From Bradyrhizobium sp. AZCC 2176 (GTDB lineage: Bacteria; Pseudomonadota; Alphaproteobacteria; Rhizobiales; Xanthobacteraceae), in the NCBI RefSeq assembly GCF_036924645.1, contig NZ_JAZHRX010000001.1, positions 1,798,001-1,862,000 of the forward strand: 64,000 bases of DNA. The letters run 5' to 3'. The stretch's first letter is position 1. Each line of letters begins with the position of its first letter. The notes below the pieces were generated by a model. The model saw nothing but the letters and a program-made list of their open reading frames with translations, did not search any database and was not told the DNA's origin. Position numbers and translations under genes: made by a program. Of the stretch, positions 34,398 to 44,824 are shown one piece after another.

Positions 34398-35216
34398 TTA
34401 CGCGGCCGGTCCCTGCGAACCGTCATCGGCGTGCAACACCGCGTTTGCGAATTCCGAAATCGCATCGAGCGTCAGCCCCGGCGCTTCGCGATGCGGCTGA
34501 TGTCCCGCTCCCGGGATGACGGTCACATCGACCGGACAATAGCACTCTTGCTGCGCGATCTCGACCTGCCGCATGGTCCCATACTGGTCGTCCACACCTT
34601 GCAGGATCGCCACCGGTACGCGGATATAGGCGAGGTATTCGGAAATATCCCATTTGCGGAAATCAGGATCGAGCCAGGCGCCATTCCAGCCATAGAAGGC
34701 GTTGTCGACATCCCTGTGCCAGCGCGACAGCTTCCCCTTCAGGTTCGTGGTCTCGTAGGCGTTCCTGATCTGCGCAATCGAGGCGACGGAAACGTCCTCG
34801 ACGATGAAATGCGGGGCGATCAGCGCAAGGCCCTGCACGCGGTGATCCTGATGCGAGCCTGTATAGATCGCCGCGATCGAGGCGCCATCGGAATGCCCGA
34901 GCAGGAGACCGCGGCGAAAGCCGATCTTGTCGAGCAGCTTTGGCAGCACGTCGAGCGCCTCGACATGCATGTAGTCGAGCGGCCGCGGCAGTTTCACCGG
35001 CGTCGATCCGCCGTAGCCCGCGCGTGAATAGACGAACACGCCCACGCCGGTCGCGGCCTGAAGCTGATCCGGAAAGTCGCCCCACAGCTTGGTCGATCCA
35101 AGGCCTTCATGCAGCATCACGATAACAGGCGCGCTCTCGGGCGACGGGCCGATCATGCGGTATTCGAGATGCGAGGCGCCGACGGTAAGGAAGCCCGAGG
35201 GGGAAAGGGTAGTCAT
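34398..35216 (-). CDS. alpha/beta hydrolase of the box cluster
   Basis: A 272-residue alpha/beta-hydrolase with nucleophile elbow 'LLLGHSDGASIAAIY' (about residue 112), oxyanion-hole 'LHEGLGSTKLWGDFP' and catalytic His in 'IPGAGHQPHREAPG'. Members in box or bad clusters are proposed to hydrolyse ring-cleavage or CoA-ester intermediates. No signal peptide. It lies between the benzoate-CoA ligase and DUF309 genes on the same strand, so a role in benzoate use is likely but unproven. Confidence 0.82.
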   Translation of the reverse strand: MTTLSPSGFLTVGASHLEYRMIGPSPESAPVIVMLHEGLGSTKLWGDFPDQLQAATGVGVFVYSRAGYGGSTPVKLPRPLDYMHVEALDVLPKLLDKIGFRRGLLLGHSDGASIAAIYTGSHQDHRVQGLALIAPHFIVEDVSVASIAQIRNAYETTNLKGKLSRWHRDVDNAFYGWNGAWLDPDFRKWDISEYLAYIRVPVAILQGVDDQYGTMRQVEIAQQECYCPVDVTVIPGAGHQPHREAPGLTLDAISEFANAVLHADDGSQGPAA

Positions 35217-35231
35217 GTCCTGATCTCACTC

Positions 35232-35314
35232 CGTCATTCCGGACAGATCGCGAAGCGAGCTGATCCGGAATCTCGAGATTCCGGGTTCGCGCTGTCGCGC
35301 GCCCCGGAATGACG
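35232..35314. repeat. CATTCCGG-type REP element between bclA and the hydrolase
   Basis: It begins CGTCATTCCGG (35,232-35,242), contains the perfect 20-base palindrome CCGGAATCTCGAGATTCCGG (35,265-35,284) and ends CCGGAATGACG (35,304-35,314), the complement of its start. A close relative is at 40,718-40,801. It sits within the probable operon. Confidence 0.85.
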
Positions 35315-35317
35315 ACG

Positions 35318-36862
<1,545 letters not shown>

Positions 36863-36885
36863 GACGCTTCTCCCCTGAGTTTTAA

Positions 36886-36897
36886 GAATTATAATTC
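36886..36897. promoter_or_regulatory. AT-rich palindrome in the bclA-boxR intergenic region
   Basis: GAATTATAATTC is a perfect 12-base palindrome that includes TATAAT, so it can serve as a -10 on the bclA strand and is accessible to a regulator. It is only 24 bases upstream of the bclA start and is the one strikingly AT-rich spot in this gap. Confidence 0.5.
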
Positions 36898-36988
36898 ATA
36901 CAAAGACACCAGCGCCGCTTGCTGTCAATCCTCATCGGCATTATGTTTCCGAAATCCGTTCACCAGCAAATAAAGCCGAACGAGGGAA

Positions 36989-37894
36989 ATGACCGAGGCC
37001 AGCGACCCCGAAACCGGCTTTCTCGAGCAGCTCGGCCAGCGTGTGCGCACCATGCGCGCCCTTCGTGGCATGTCGCGCAAAGTGCTCGCGAAAGTGTCGG
37101 GAATTTCCGAGCGCTATATCGCGCAACTCGAAAGCGGCAAGGGCAATGTCTCGATCGTGCTGCTGCGGCGCGTGTCGAACGCAATGGGTGCGCATCTCGA
37201 AGACCTGATTCCTTCCGCCGAGCCGGCGCCCGATTGGGCGGTCATCCGCGATCTCCTGCGCAAGGCGACGCCGGCCCAGATCGCGCAGGCCAAGGAGGCG
37301 CTCGCCGGCGGCGGCATGTCGGCACAGCGGCGGATCTCGTTCGCCGGCATCGCCCTGATCGGCCTGCGCGGCGCCGGCAAATCCACCCTCGGCAGGATGC
37401 TGGCGAAGAAGATCGGCTGGAAGTTCGTCGAGCTCAACAAGGAGGTCGAGGCGCAGAACGGATTATCCGTCGCCGAGATCATCGCGCTCTACGGCCAGGA
37501 AGGCTTTCGCCGCATGGAGCAGGCGGCGCTTTCGCAGTTGCTGGCGCGGAAGGAGCTGATGGTGCTGGCGACCGGCGGCGGCATCGTCTCCGAGCCGTTG
37601 ACGTTCGACCTGATCCTGTCGTCGTTCTACACCATCTGGCTCAAGGCCGAGCCGGAAGAACACATGGCGCGCGTCCGCAGCCAGGGCGATTTGCGCCCGA
37701 TGGCGGATGATCGCTCCGCGATGGCCGAGCTGCGCAACATCCTGGTCAGCCGCGAGCCGCTTTATGCGCGGGCTTCCGCCGTGGTCGATACCGCAGGGCT
37801 TTCCGTCGACGCCGCGGCGGCGCGGCTGAGCGATGCCGTGGCGCCGGTGCTGCACGACAAGCACGCATTCGGCCTGCGTACCGCGGTGTCGTAA
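36989..37894 (+). CDS. boxR: BoxR/BzdR-type regulator (HTH plus shikimate-kinase-like domain)
   Basis: A 301-residue benzoyl-CoA-responsive repressor. The XRE-type helix-turn-helix 'MSRKVLAKVSGISERYIAQLE' occupies residues 28-48. The C-terminal domain resembles shikimate kinase with Walker A 'GLRGAGKSTLGRML' (about residue 129) and binds the CoA-ester effector in characterised homologues. It should control the divergent bclA-boxCB unit. The ATG at 36,989 follows GAGGGAA. Confidence 0.92.
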   Translation: MTEASDPETGFLEQLGQRVRTMRALRGMSRKVLAKVSGISERYIAQLESGKGNVSIVLLRRVSNAMGAHLEDLIPSAEPAPDWAVIRDLLRKATPAQIAQAKEALAGGGMSAQRRISFAGIALIGLRGAGKSTLGRMLAKKIGWKFVELNKEVEAQNGLSVAEIIALYGQEGFRRMEQAALSQLLARKELMVLATGGGIVSEPLTFDLILSSFYTIWLKAEPEEHMARVRSQGDLRPMADDRSAMAELRNILVSREPLYARASAVVDTAGLSVDAAAARLSDAVAPVLHDKHAFGLRTAVS

Positions 37895-37935
37895 TCGCAC
37901 TCGAACTCCCCCGCTCTTCGCGATACAGAGCATGC

Positions 37936-38478
37936 ATGAAACTGCTTTTTCTCCATGGTTCGCCCGCGGTCGGCAAGCTGACGGTTGCAAAAGCGCTGCT
38001 CCGGATCGTACCGGGGCGGCTGATGGACAATCACGCCGTCATCGATCTGGCGCTCACGGTCTTCGAGTTCGGCGCGCCCGGATTCTGGGAGCTCGTCCAT
38101 GACGTCAGATGTTCGGCCATCGACGCCGCTGCCGCGAACGGCGTCCCGCTGCTGGTCACAACCTTCTGTTACGCCGAGCCTGACGACCGTGAGCAGTTCG
38201 GCAAGTTTGAGGAAATCATGCACCGACACGGTGGCGAATTGCTTCCGGTCTTCCTGCACTGTTCGCGCGAGGAAGCCTTGCGCAGGGTGGGCAATCCCGA
38301 CCGGGTGGCGCGGCGCAAGATAAGTTCAGGGGAACACCTGATCCGGGAGCTCGACCGCTACGACCTCACCGCCGTGCCGCGGCCCGATTGCCTCAAGCTG
38401 GATACCGCGATGATTCCGGCTGATATGACCGCACAGAGCATCGTCAATCATTTCGGACTCACACCAGCATTGATTTGA
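37936..38478 (+). CDS. P-loop kinase-like protein
   Basis: A 180-residue protein with an N-terminal P-loop 'FLHGSPAVGKLTVAKAL' (residues 5-21) and Asp in 'MDNHAVIDLAL'. 'PVFLHCSREEALRRVGNPDRVARRKI' looks like the lid region of small-molecule kinases. No specific substrate can be named. It follows boxR by 41 bases on the same strand and overlaps the convergent IclR-family gene by 20 bases at its 3' end. Confidence 0.75.
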   Translation: MKLLFLHGSPAVGKLTVAKALLRIVPGRLMDNHAVIDLALTVFEFGAPGFWELVHDVRCSAIDAAAANGVPLLVTTFCYAEPDDREQFGKFEEIMHRHGGELLPVFLHCSREEALRRVGNPDRVARRKISSGEHLIRELDRYDLTAVPRPDCLKLDTAMIPADMTAQSIVNHFGLTPALI

Positions 38479-39250
38479 CCGAGGCCGCCGCCTCGCGCAA
38501 TTGCGGCAGGAAGCGTTCGACCATTTCGGCTGATGACACGCGGTCGACATGCGCGCCCATGTTGATGGCGGCGACGATTCCGCCGTCATAGCGGCGGACC
38601 GGCACGGAGATCGAGCGGAAACCCGGCTCGGCTTCGCGATCGACCAGCGAATAGCCTTGGGCGCGATCGGCGATGATCGTCTTCAGCAGCCGCTTTTTGT
38701 CGGTCACGGTGAACGGCGTCAGTGGCGCGAGGTCCATTTTATCGAGCGCCGCGGCCAGTTCGTCGTCGGGCAGCCGCGACAGCAGGACACGGCCGACCGA
38801 GGTGCAGAACGCCGGCAGACGGTAGCCGATATCGATCCCTGCGGAAAATATCCGCGTCGGGCTGGCGCGGGCGATGAAGACGACGTCGTTGCCGTCGAGG
38901 ATCGCCATCGACGAAATTTCCTGTGCCTCGCCTGACAGCCGGTCGAGCGCGGGCTGCAGCACCGAGACGACATGGTTGGAAGCGAGATAGCTCGAGGCCA
39001 GCACCAGCACGCGCGGCATCAGCCGGAACAGCTTGCCGTCGGTAGCGACGAAGCCGGCGCGTTCGAGCGTGAAGAGAATCCGCCGCGCGGTCGCGCGCGG
39101 CAACTCGGCGGCCTTGGCAAGGTCGCTCAACGTCATGGGCTGCCGGCTGCCGCCGAACACCTCCAGCACGCGCAATCCGCGATCGAGGCTTTCGATGAAA
39201 TCGGTCGCGCCGCGGTTGTCTGCGTCCCCCACGCGCTTAAGCTTCGGCAT
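38459..39250 (-). CDS. IclR-family transcriptional regulator
   Basis: A 263-residue regulator. The winged helix 'MTLSDLAKAAELPRATARRILFTLERAGFV' is followed by the effector-binding domain with 'EISSMAILDGNDVVFIAR', 'SVGRVLLSRL' and 'RSISVPVRRYDGGIVAAINMG'. It is close to the PcaR/PobR subgroup that controls protocatechuate and hydroxybenzoate genes. ATG 39,250 follows GGAGG with five-base spacing. Divergent from the Rieske oxygenase, it probably controls that gene. Confidence 0.9.
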   Translation of the reverse strand: MPKLKRVGDADNRGATDFIESLDRGLRVLEVFGGSRQPMTLSDLAKAAELPRATARRILFTLERAGFVATDGKLFRLMPRVLVLASSYLASNHVVSVLQPALDRLSGEAQEISSMAILDGNDVVFIARASPTRIFSAGIDIGYRLPAFCTSVGRVLLSRLPDDELAAALDKMDLAPLTPFTVTDKKRLLKTIIADRAQGYSLVDREAEPGFRSISVPVRRYDGGIVAAINMGAHVDRVSSAEMVERFLPQLREAAASVKSMLV

Positions 39251-39306
39251 CGCTGCCTCCATAATCCGCTTGCCTAACGCTAAGCTTACGCTAAAATCGC
39301 ACAAAC

Positions 39307-39321
39307 GTTCAATAGGCGAAC
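39307..39321. promoter_or_regulatory. candidate IclR operator GTTC-N7-GAAC
   Basis: GTTCAATAGGCGAAC lies in the 96-base gap between the IclR and Rieske genes and has the spaced GTTC/GAAC arms seen at PobR/PcaR-type sites. Two direct ACGCTAA copies precede it nearby (about 39,276-39,294). Confidence 0.5.
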
Positions 39322-39346
39322 AAATGGATATGCGGAGATCCTCGCC

Positions 39347-40705
39347 ATGATGAGCCAGGAAGCGAACGACCTGATTACCCGCACCGGCCGCAAGGACCCC
39401 TGCGGCAAGCTGATGCGGATGTATTGGCAGCCGGCGGCGCTGGTCGACGAGTTGCAGGGATCTCGCGCGGTTCGACCGGTGAAACTGCTCGGCGAGAACC
39501 TCGTGCTGTTTCGCGACGAGGAAGGCCGCTACGGCCTGATCGACCGCCACTGCGCCCATCGCGGCGCCGACCTCGCCTTCGGCCGTCTCGAGAATGGCGG
39601 GCTGCGTTGCGCCTTCCATGGCTGGCTGTTCGATGTATCAGGCCAATGCCTGGAAACGCCCGCGGAGCCGAAGGACTCAAAACTGTGCCAGGGCATCAAG
39701 CAGCGCGCCTATCCCGTGGTCGAGAAGAGCGGCATCCTCTGGGCATATCTGGGCGAAGGCGAGCCGCCGGCATTTCCGGAAATCGACTGTTTCGTCGCCC
39801 CCGACAGCCATACGTTTGCTTTCAAGGGCCACATCAATTGCAATTGGCTGCAGGCGCTCGAGGTCGGCATCGATCCGGCGCACGCCTCCTTCCTGCATCG
39901 CTTCTTCGAGGATGAGGATACCTCGACCGCCTATGGCAAGCAGTTCCGCGGTGCTTCCGCCGGAAGCGACATGCCGATGACCAGGATTTTGCGCGAATAC
40001 GACAACCCGATCATCAATGTCGAGCACACCGAATACGGGCTGCGCCTCATTGCGCTGCGCGAGATCGACGAGGAGCGCACCCATGTGCGCGTCACCAACC
40101 AGCTCTTCCCGCACGGCTTCGTCATCCCGATGAGCCAGGAGATGACGATCACGCAGTGGCATGTGCCGGTCGATGACGAGAACTGCTACTGGTACGCGAT
40201 CTTCACCAGCTACACGGCGCCGGTCGACAAGAAGAAGATGCGCGACCAGCGCCTCGAATTGTACGAGCTGCCGGACTACAAATCGCGCAAGAACAAGAGC
40301 AACGATTACGGTTTCGATCCGCACGAACAGGCGACCGAGACCTATACCGGCATGGGCAACGACATCAACGTCCACGACCAGTGGGCGGTGGAATCGATGG
40401 GTGCGATCCAGGACCGCACCAACGAGCATCTCGGCACCTCGGACAAAGCGATCGTGCAGTATCGCCGCCTGCTGCGGCAGGAGATCGAAAAGGTTGTCGG
40501 CGGCGAGAAGCCGTTCATGTTCCTGGACGCCGCGCATGCCCGCAGCATCCAGGGCCCGGCGACCATGGACGGCATCGGGCCAACGCGCGGCTGGGAAATC
40601 TACTGGATGGAAGTCGACGTCAAGCGCCGCCGCGGGGCACCGTGGGCGGCGCCGGTGCCGGGCGAGATCGCCGGCAAGGTTACGCACCTGACGGCGGCGG
40701 AGTGA
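39347..40705 (+). CDS. Rieske non-heme iron oxygenase, large subunit
   Basis: A 452-residue oxygenase resembling the phthalate 4,5-dioxygenase group. The Rieske cluster ligands are Cys69, His71, Cys88 and His91 in 'CAHRGADL...CAFHGWLF'. The mononuclear iron site includes the histidines of 'GIDPAHASFLHRFF'. No small subunit, ferredoxin or reductase is adjacent, so electron-transfer partners are elsewhere. It is followed by a GS-like ligase on the same strand and faces an IclR regulator. The aromatic substrate is unknown. Confidence 0.9.
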   Translation: MMSQEANDLITRTGRKDPCGKLMRMYWQPAALVDELQGSRAVRPVKLLGENLVLFRDEEGRYGLIDRHCAHRGADLAFGRLENGGLRCAFHGWLFDVSGQCLETPAEPKDSKLCQGIKQRAYPVVEKSGILWAYLGEGEPPAFPEIDCFVAPDSHTFAFKGHINCNWLQALEVGIDPAHASFLHRFFEDEDTSTAYGKQFRGASAGSDMPMTRILREYDNPIINVEHTEYGLRLIALREIDEERTHVRVTNQLFPHGFVIPMSQEMTITQWHVPVDDENCYWYAIFTSYTAPVDKKKMRDQRLELYELPDYKSRKNKSNDYGFDPHEQATETYTGMGNDINVHDQWAVESMGAIQDRTNEHLGTSDKAIVQYRRLLRQEIEKVVGGEKPFMFLDAAHARSIQGPATMDGIGPTRGWEIYWMEVDVKRRRGAPWAAPVPGEIAGKVTHLTAAE

Positions 40706-40717
40706 AGTTTGTGGCAC

Positions 40718-40801
40718 CGTCATTCCGGGGCGATGCGCCAGCATCGAACCCGGAATCTCGAGGTTCCGGGTCTGGTCCTTCGGACCATCCCGGAACGACG
40801 G
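40718..40801. repeat. CATTCCGG-type REP element
   Basis: CGTCATTCCGGGG opens the unit (40,718-40,730), a CCCGGAATCTCGAGGTTCCGGG near-palindrome occupies 40,749-40,770 and CCCGGAACGACGG closes it. It lies between the Rieske and GS-like genes and matches the family at 35,232-35,314. Confidence 0.85.
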
Positions 40802-40819
40802 CCAGCAGGGAGCAACGCG

Positions 40820-42256
40820 TTGAGTTTCGTCGCACGTCACGGTCTTTGGTCGAAGGAACAGCAGGAAGCCGCCAGCCGCCTTCGCAAGATCGTCGAAGAG
40901 AAAAATCTCGAAGTCATCAGGCTGTCGTTTCCCGATCAGCACGGCATTTTGCGCGGCAAGACGCTGGTGGCCGGCGAAGCGATCGCCTCGCTGGAAAGCG
41001 GCTGCTCCATCACTACCACGATGCTCGCCAAGGACACCTCGCACAAGACGGTGTTTCCGGTGTTCACGGCCGGCGGCGGCTTTGGCATGAAGGAGATGGA
41101 GGGCGCTGCCGACGTGTTGATGGTGGCGGATCCAACCACCTTTCGCGTGCTGCCCTGGGCGCCGACCACGGGATGGCTGCTGTGCGACCTCCATTTCAGC
41201 GACGGCCGCCCGGTGCCGTTCGCCACGCGCCATCTCTATCGCAAGGTGCTCGGTCAACTGGAAAGCCGCGGTTACGATTTCGTCGCGGGGCTCGAAGTCG
41301 AATTCCACCTCTTCAAGCTCGAAGACGAGCATATGGCCCCTGAAGATGCCGGCCAGCCCGGGCGGCCTCCGTCCGTCAGCCTGCTGTCGCACGGCTATCA
41401 GTACCTGACCGAGCAGCGCTACGACCAGATGGAGCCGGCGCTCGAAATCATCCGCCGCGACGTGCTGGCGCTCGGCTTGCCGCTGCGGTCGGTCGAGGTC
41501 GAGTTCGGCCCGAGCCAGTGCGAATTCACTTTCCAGCCCAGCAAAGGTCTCGCCCCTGCTGACAACATGGTGCTGTTTCGCTCGGCCGTAAAACAGATCG
41601 CCCGCCGCCACGGCTATCACGCCACCTTCATGTGCCGGCCGAAACTGCCGAATGTATTCGCCTCCGGCTGGCACCTGCATCAATCGCTGGTGTCGCGCGC
41701 AAGCGGCACGAATGCCTTCATGACGAAAGCGGCCGGCGAAGCGCTGAGCGAGTTCGGGCAAGCCTATCTCGCCGGGCTGCTGGAGCACGCCCGCGCGTCG
41801 ACCGTGTTCACGACGCCGACCATCAACGGCTACAAGCGCTACCGCTCCTACTCGCTGGCGCCGGACCGCGCGATCTGGGGCCGCGACAACCGCGGCGTCA
41901 TGATCCGCGTGCTCGGCGGCCCGGGCGATGCCGCCACCCGACTGGAAAACAGGATCGGCGAGCCGGCGGCCAATCCCTACCTCTACATGGCCTCGCAGAT
42001 TCTCTCAGGGCTGGATGGCGTCGATCGCAAGCTCGATCCGGGGCCATCGGCCGATACGCCTTACGAGACCAAGGCGGCGCCATTGCCGAAGAGCCTGCGC
42101 GAGGCGGTGTTTGCGCTGCAGGATGATCCGTTCTTCCGGCAGGCGCTGGGCGCAGAGTTCGTGGACTACTACGTCCACATCAAGAACGCCGAGATCGAGC
42201 GGTTTCAGGCCGAGGTGTCGGACTGGGAGCACCGCGAATATTTCGAGATGTTTTGA
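40820..42256 (+). CDS. glutamine-synthetase-like gamma-glutamyl ligase
   Basis: A 478-residue protein of the GS superfamily. Catalytic-barrel motifs are 'GLEVEFHLFKL', 'SGWHLHQSLV' (ATP-site His) and 'NGYKRYRSYSLAPDRAIWGRDNRGVMIRV' in altered form. TTG 40,820 is chosen because AGGGAG is seven bases upstream and the open frame before it is repeat. It lacks the adenylylation segment of GlnA. Beside a Rieske oxygenase it recalls AtdA1/TdnQ, which glutamylate aniline before dioxygenation, but a true substrate is not known. Confidence 0.85.
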   Translation: MSFVARHGLWSKEQQEAASRLRKIVEEKNLEVIRLSFPDQHGILRGKTLVAGEAIASLESGCSITTTMLAKDTSHKTVFPVFTAGGGFGMKEMEGAADVLMVADPTTFRVLPWAPTTGWLLCDLHFSDGRPVPFATRHLYRKVLGQLESRGYDFVAGLEVEFHLFKLEDEHMAPEDAGQPGRPPSVSLLSHGYQYLTEQRYDQMEPALEIIRRDVLALGLPLRSVEVEFGPSQCEFTFQPSKGLAPADNMVLFRSAVKQIARRHGYHATFMCRPKLPNVFASGWHLHQSLVSRASGTNAFMTKAAGEALSEFGQAYLAGLLEHARASTVFTTPTINGYKRYRSYSLAPDRAIWGRDNRGVMIRVLGGPGDAATRLENRIGEPAANPYLYMASQILSGLDGVDRKLDPGPSADTPYETKAAPLPKSLREAVFALQDDPFFRQALGAEFVDYYVHIKNAEIERFQAEVSDWEHREYFEMF

Positions 42257-42272
42257 GGCTTCCCTCTCGACT

Positions 42273-42356
42273 CGTCATTGCGAGGAGCGAAGCGACGAAG
42301 CAATCCATGCCTCAGCAAGCGGAAGGATGGATTGCTTCGCTGCGCTCGCAATGACG
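42273..42356. repeat. TCATTGCGAGG-type palindromic repeat
   Basis: CGTCATTGCGAGGAGCGAAGC at the left faces GCTTCGCTGCGCTCGCAATGACG at the right, and inner AGCAATCCAT faces ATGGATTGCT. It lies between the convergent GS-like and livF genes and could stop transcription both ways. The type is widespread in Bradyrhizobium, by recall. Confidence 0.85.
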
Positions 42357-42386
42357 GCGGAAGGACCGCCGGTCGATCGCCTCCCC

Positions 42387-43100
42387 TCAAATCCCCAAAT
42401 ACCTATGCTGCAGGTCCGGCTCTGCGATCAACTGCTCGCTGGTGCCCGTCCATACCGTCCGCCCGCGCTCGATGATGTAGTGGCGGTCGGCGATGCGGGA
42501 GAGGTTGGCGACGTTCTTGTCGATGACGAGCACGGATTGGCCACGGCCCTTCAGCATCGACAGGCAGTTCCAGATTTCCTCGCGGATCAAGGGCGCAAGG
42601 CCTTCGGTGGCTTCGTCGAGGATCAGGAGTTTCGGATTGGTCATCAGCGCGCGGCCGATCGCCAGCATCTGCTGCTCGCCGCCGGACAGGGTGACACCCA
42701 TGTTGTTGCCGCGCTCGGCGAGCCGCGGAAACAGCGCGTGGATTTTTTCGATGGTCCAGGGATCGGGATTGCCGGCGCGGTTGCCCGAGGCCGCCACCAG
42801 GTTTTCGTACACCGTCAGATTCGGAAAGATCTGGCGGCCTTCCGGCACCAGGCCAATGCCGAGCTTTGCAATCTTGTAGGACGGCAGGCTGCGCACTTCC
42901 TCGCCGGCGAAGCGGACCTTGCCCGCGCGGGCCGGCGTCATGCCCATGATGGAGCGGATGGTCGTGGTCTTGCCCATGCCGTTGCGGCCCATAAGGGCGA
43001 CCATCTCGCCCGACTGGACCTTCAACGAAAGCCCGAACAGCACCTGGCTGAGGCCGTAGCAGGTTTCGATGCCGTCGATTTCCAGCAGGGTTTCAGCCAT
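42387..43100 (-). CDS. livF: branched-chain-type ABC transporter ATPase LivF
   Basis: A 237-residue ATPase. Walker A is 'GRNGMGKTTTIRSI', the signature 'LSGGEQQMLAIGRAL', Walker B 'LLILDEATEGLAP' and the C-terminal 'YIIERGRTVWTGT' is LivF-like. ATG 43,100 overlaps livG by eight bases. It is the last gene of the liv run. Its location near the box and Rieske genes suggests import of aromatic acids rather than amino acids. Confidence 0.92.
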   Translation of the reverse strand: MAETLLEIDGIETCYGLSQVLFGLSLKVQSGEMVALMGRNGMGKTTTIRSIMGMTPARAGKVRFAGEEVRSLPSYKIAKLGIGLVPEGRQIFPNLTVYENLVAASGNRAGNPDPWTIEKIHALFPRLAERGNNMGVTLSGGEQQMLAIGRALMTNPKLLILDEATEGLAPLIREEIWNCLSMLKGRGQSVLVIDKNVANLSRIADRHYIIERGRTVWTGTSEQLIAEPDLQHRYLGI

Positions 43101-43884
43101 GACCGACCACCACATGCTGGTCGCCGAGATAGGCGCGCTTCACTTCCTCATTGCTCCGGATCGCGTCGGGATTGCCGGAGGCGATGACGCGGCCATAAAC
43201 CAGCACCGTGATGCGGTCGGCGAGTGCGAACACCGCTTCCATGTCGTGCTCGACCAGCACGATCGTCACTTCCTTCCGCAGCTCCTTCAACAGCGCCACC
43301 ATGCGCGCGGATTCGGTGACGCCGAGGCCGGCCATCGGCTCGTCGAGCAGCAGCAGTTGCGGTTTTGTCGCGAGCGCTACCGCGAGCTCCAGTTCGCGCT
43401 GCTCGCCGTGGCTCAGCTCGGACACCGGCACGTCGGCGCGTTTTGCGAGCCCGACCCGCGTCAGCGCCGCCTGTGCCGCGTCGCGCAGATGCCTCTCCTT
43501 GCGCGCCGCGCCCCAGAAGCGGAACGAGTGGCCGTCATGGGCTTGCGCGGCGAGCGCGACATTATCCGCCGCGGTGAAATCCGGCAGCAGGCAGGTGATC
43601 TGGAACGAGCGCGCCAGGCCGAGCCGGCTGCGCTGATAGGACGGCAGCCACGTGACGTCGCGGCCGGCGAAATGAATGGCGCCGGAATTCGGCATCAACT
43701 GCCCGGTCAACTGGCTGATCAGCGTGGTCTTGCCGGCGCCGTTCGGGCCGATGATGGCGTGCAGTTCGCCCGGGGCAACGTCGAGCGAAAGATTGTCAGT
43801 GGCTTTGATGCCACCAAAGCTGCGGACCAGGTTTTCAACGCGGAGCAAGGGATCACCTGAGGAATCAGCCAAAGAATCAACCAC
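43093..43884 (-). CDS. livG: branched-chain-type ABC transporter ATPase LivG
   Basis: A 263-residue ATPase. A GTG start at 43,884 has GGAGG seven bases upstream and overlaps livM by eight bases. An in-frame upstream start at 43,920 lies inside livM. Walker A 'GPNGAGKTTLISQL', signature 'LSHGEQRELELAVAL', Walker B 'LLLLDEPMAGLG' and H-loop 'LVEHDMEAVF' are present. It pairs with LivF to energise LivHM. Confidence 0.92.
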   Translation of the reverse strand: MVDSLADSSGDPLLRVENLVRSFGGIKATDNLSLDVAPGELHAIIGPNGAGKTTLISQLTGQLMPNSGAIHFAGRDVTWLPSYQRSRLGLARSFQITCLLPDFTAADNVALAAQAHDGHSFRFWGAARKERHLRDAAQAALTRVGLAKRADVPVSELSHGEQRELELAVALATKPQLLLLDEPMAGLGVTESARMVALLKELRKEVTIVLVEHDMEAVFALADRITVLVYGRVIASGNPDAIRSNEEVKRAYLGDQHVVVGHG

Positions 43885-44824
43885 GGCTAAACCTCCCGAG
43901 TACGCCCATGATGCCGCCACGCGCGAACAGCACGATCAGCAGCAACAGCGGGCCCATGATCAGCGCCCAGTATTCGGTGAATTGCGACAGGACTTCTTCC
44001 AGCAGGAGGAATACGATGGTGCCCAGGACAGGGCCGAACAGCGAGCCCATGCCGCCGAAGACCACCATCACCATGAGTTCGCCAGAGCGGGTCCAGTACA
44101 TCCCGGCCGGGCTGATGAAGTCGGTATTGTTGGCGAGCAGTGCGCCGGCGAGGCCGCAGATCGTGCCGGAGATGACGAAACAGACGAGACGATATCTGTT
44201 GGCATGAAAGCCGATCGCCTGCATGCGCTGCTCGTTGGAACGGACACCCTGCACCACCATGCCGAAGCGCGAATTGATGATACGCCAGATCAAATAGACG
44301 CCGCCGAACAGGCAGGCGAGGCAAAGGTAGTAGAACTGCACGCGGTTCGACAGGTCGATCAGGCCGCCGAAAGTGCTGCGCTTGTAGATCGTGAGGCCGT
44401 CGTCACCGCCATAGCGCGACAACCCCGAGGTGACGTAGTAGGCCATCTGCGCGAAGGCGAGCGTGATCATGATGAAATAGACGCCGCGGGTGCGGAGCGA
44501 CAGCGCGCCGATCACGAGCGCATACAGCGCCGACGCCGCCAGCGCCACCGGCCACTGGATGAAGCCGGAGCCGATGCCTTCATAGGCCAGGATGCCCACC
44601 GCATAGCCGCCGATGCCGAGATAGGCGGCATGACCAAAACTCATCATGCCGCCATAGCCCATGATGAGGTTGAGGCTGGCGGCGGCGAGCGCAAAGATGA
44701 CGATGCGGGTGAACAGCGTCAGGATAAAGATGTTGCCGGTCAGCGCGGAATAGACCGGCAGCAGCGTGAGGCCAAGTGCGACGAGCGCCACGACGACGTT
44801 GCGGACGTTGAGCTGAGATTTCAT
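43877..44824 (-). CDS. livM: branched-chain-type ABC transporter permease LivM
   Basis: A 315-residue permease with about nine membrane segments. 'LNLIMGYGGMMSFGHAAYLGIGGYAVGIL' and 'RSNEQRMQAIGFHANRYRLVCFVISG' are the conserved LivM segments, the second being the ATPase-contact loop. The start overlaps the livH stop as ATGA. Confidence 0.92.
   Translation of the reverse strand: MKSQLNVRNVVVALVALGLTLLPVYSALTGNIFILTLFTRIVIFALAAASLNLIMGYGGMMSFGHAAYLGIGGYAVGILAYEGIGSGFIQWPVALAASALYALVIGALSLRTRGVYFIMITLAFAQMAYYVTSGLSRYGGDDGLTIYKRSTFGGLIDLSNRVQFYYLCLACLFGGVYLIWRIINSRFGMVVQGVRSNEQRMQAIGFHANRYRLVCFVISGTICGLAGALLANNTDFISPAGMYWTRSGELMVMVVFGGMGSLFGPVLGTIVFLLLEEVLSQFTEYWALIMGPLLLLIVLFARGGIMGVLGRFSRG

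Noticed and set aside
39677..41788. 703-codon minus-strand frame over the Rieske and GS-like genes
   Set aside because: It crosses two well-supported genes and a repeat, with no recognisable domain.
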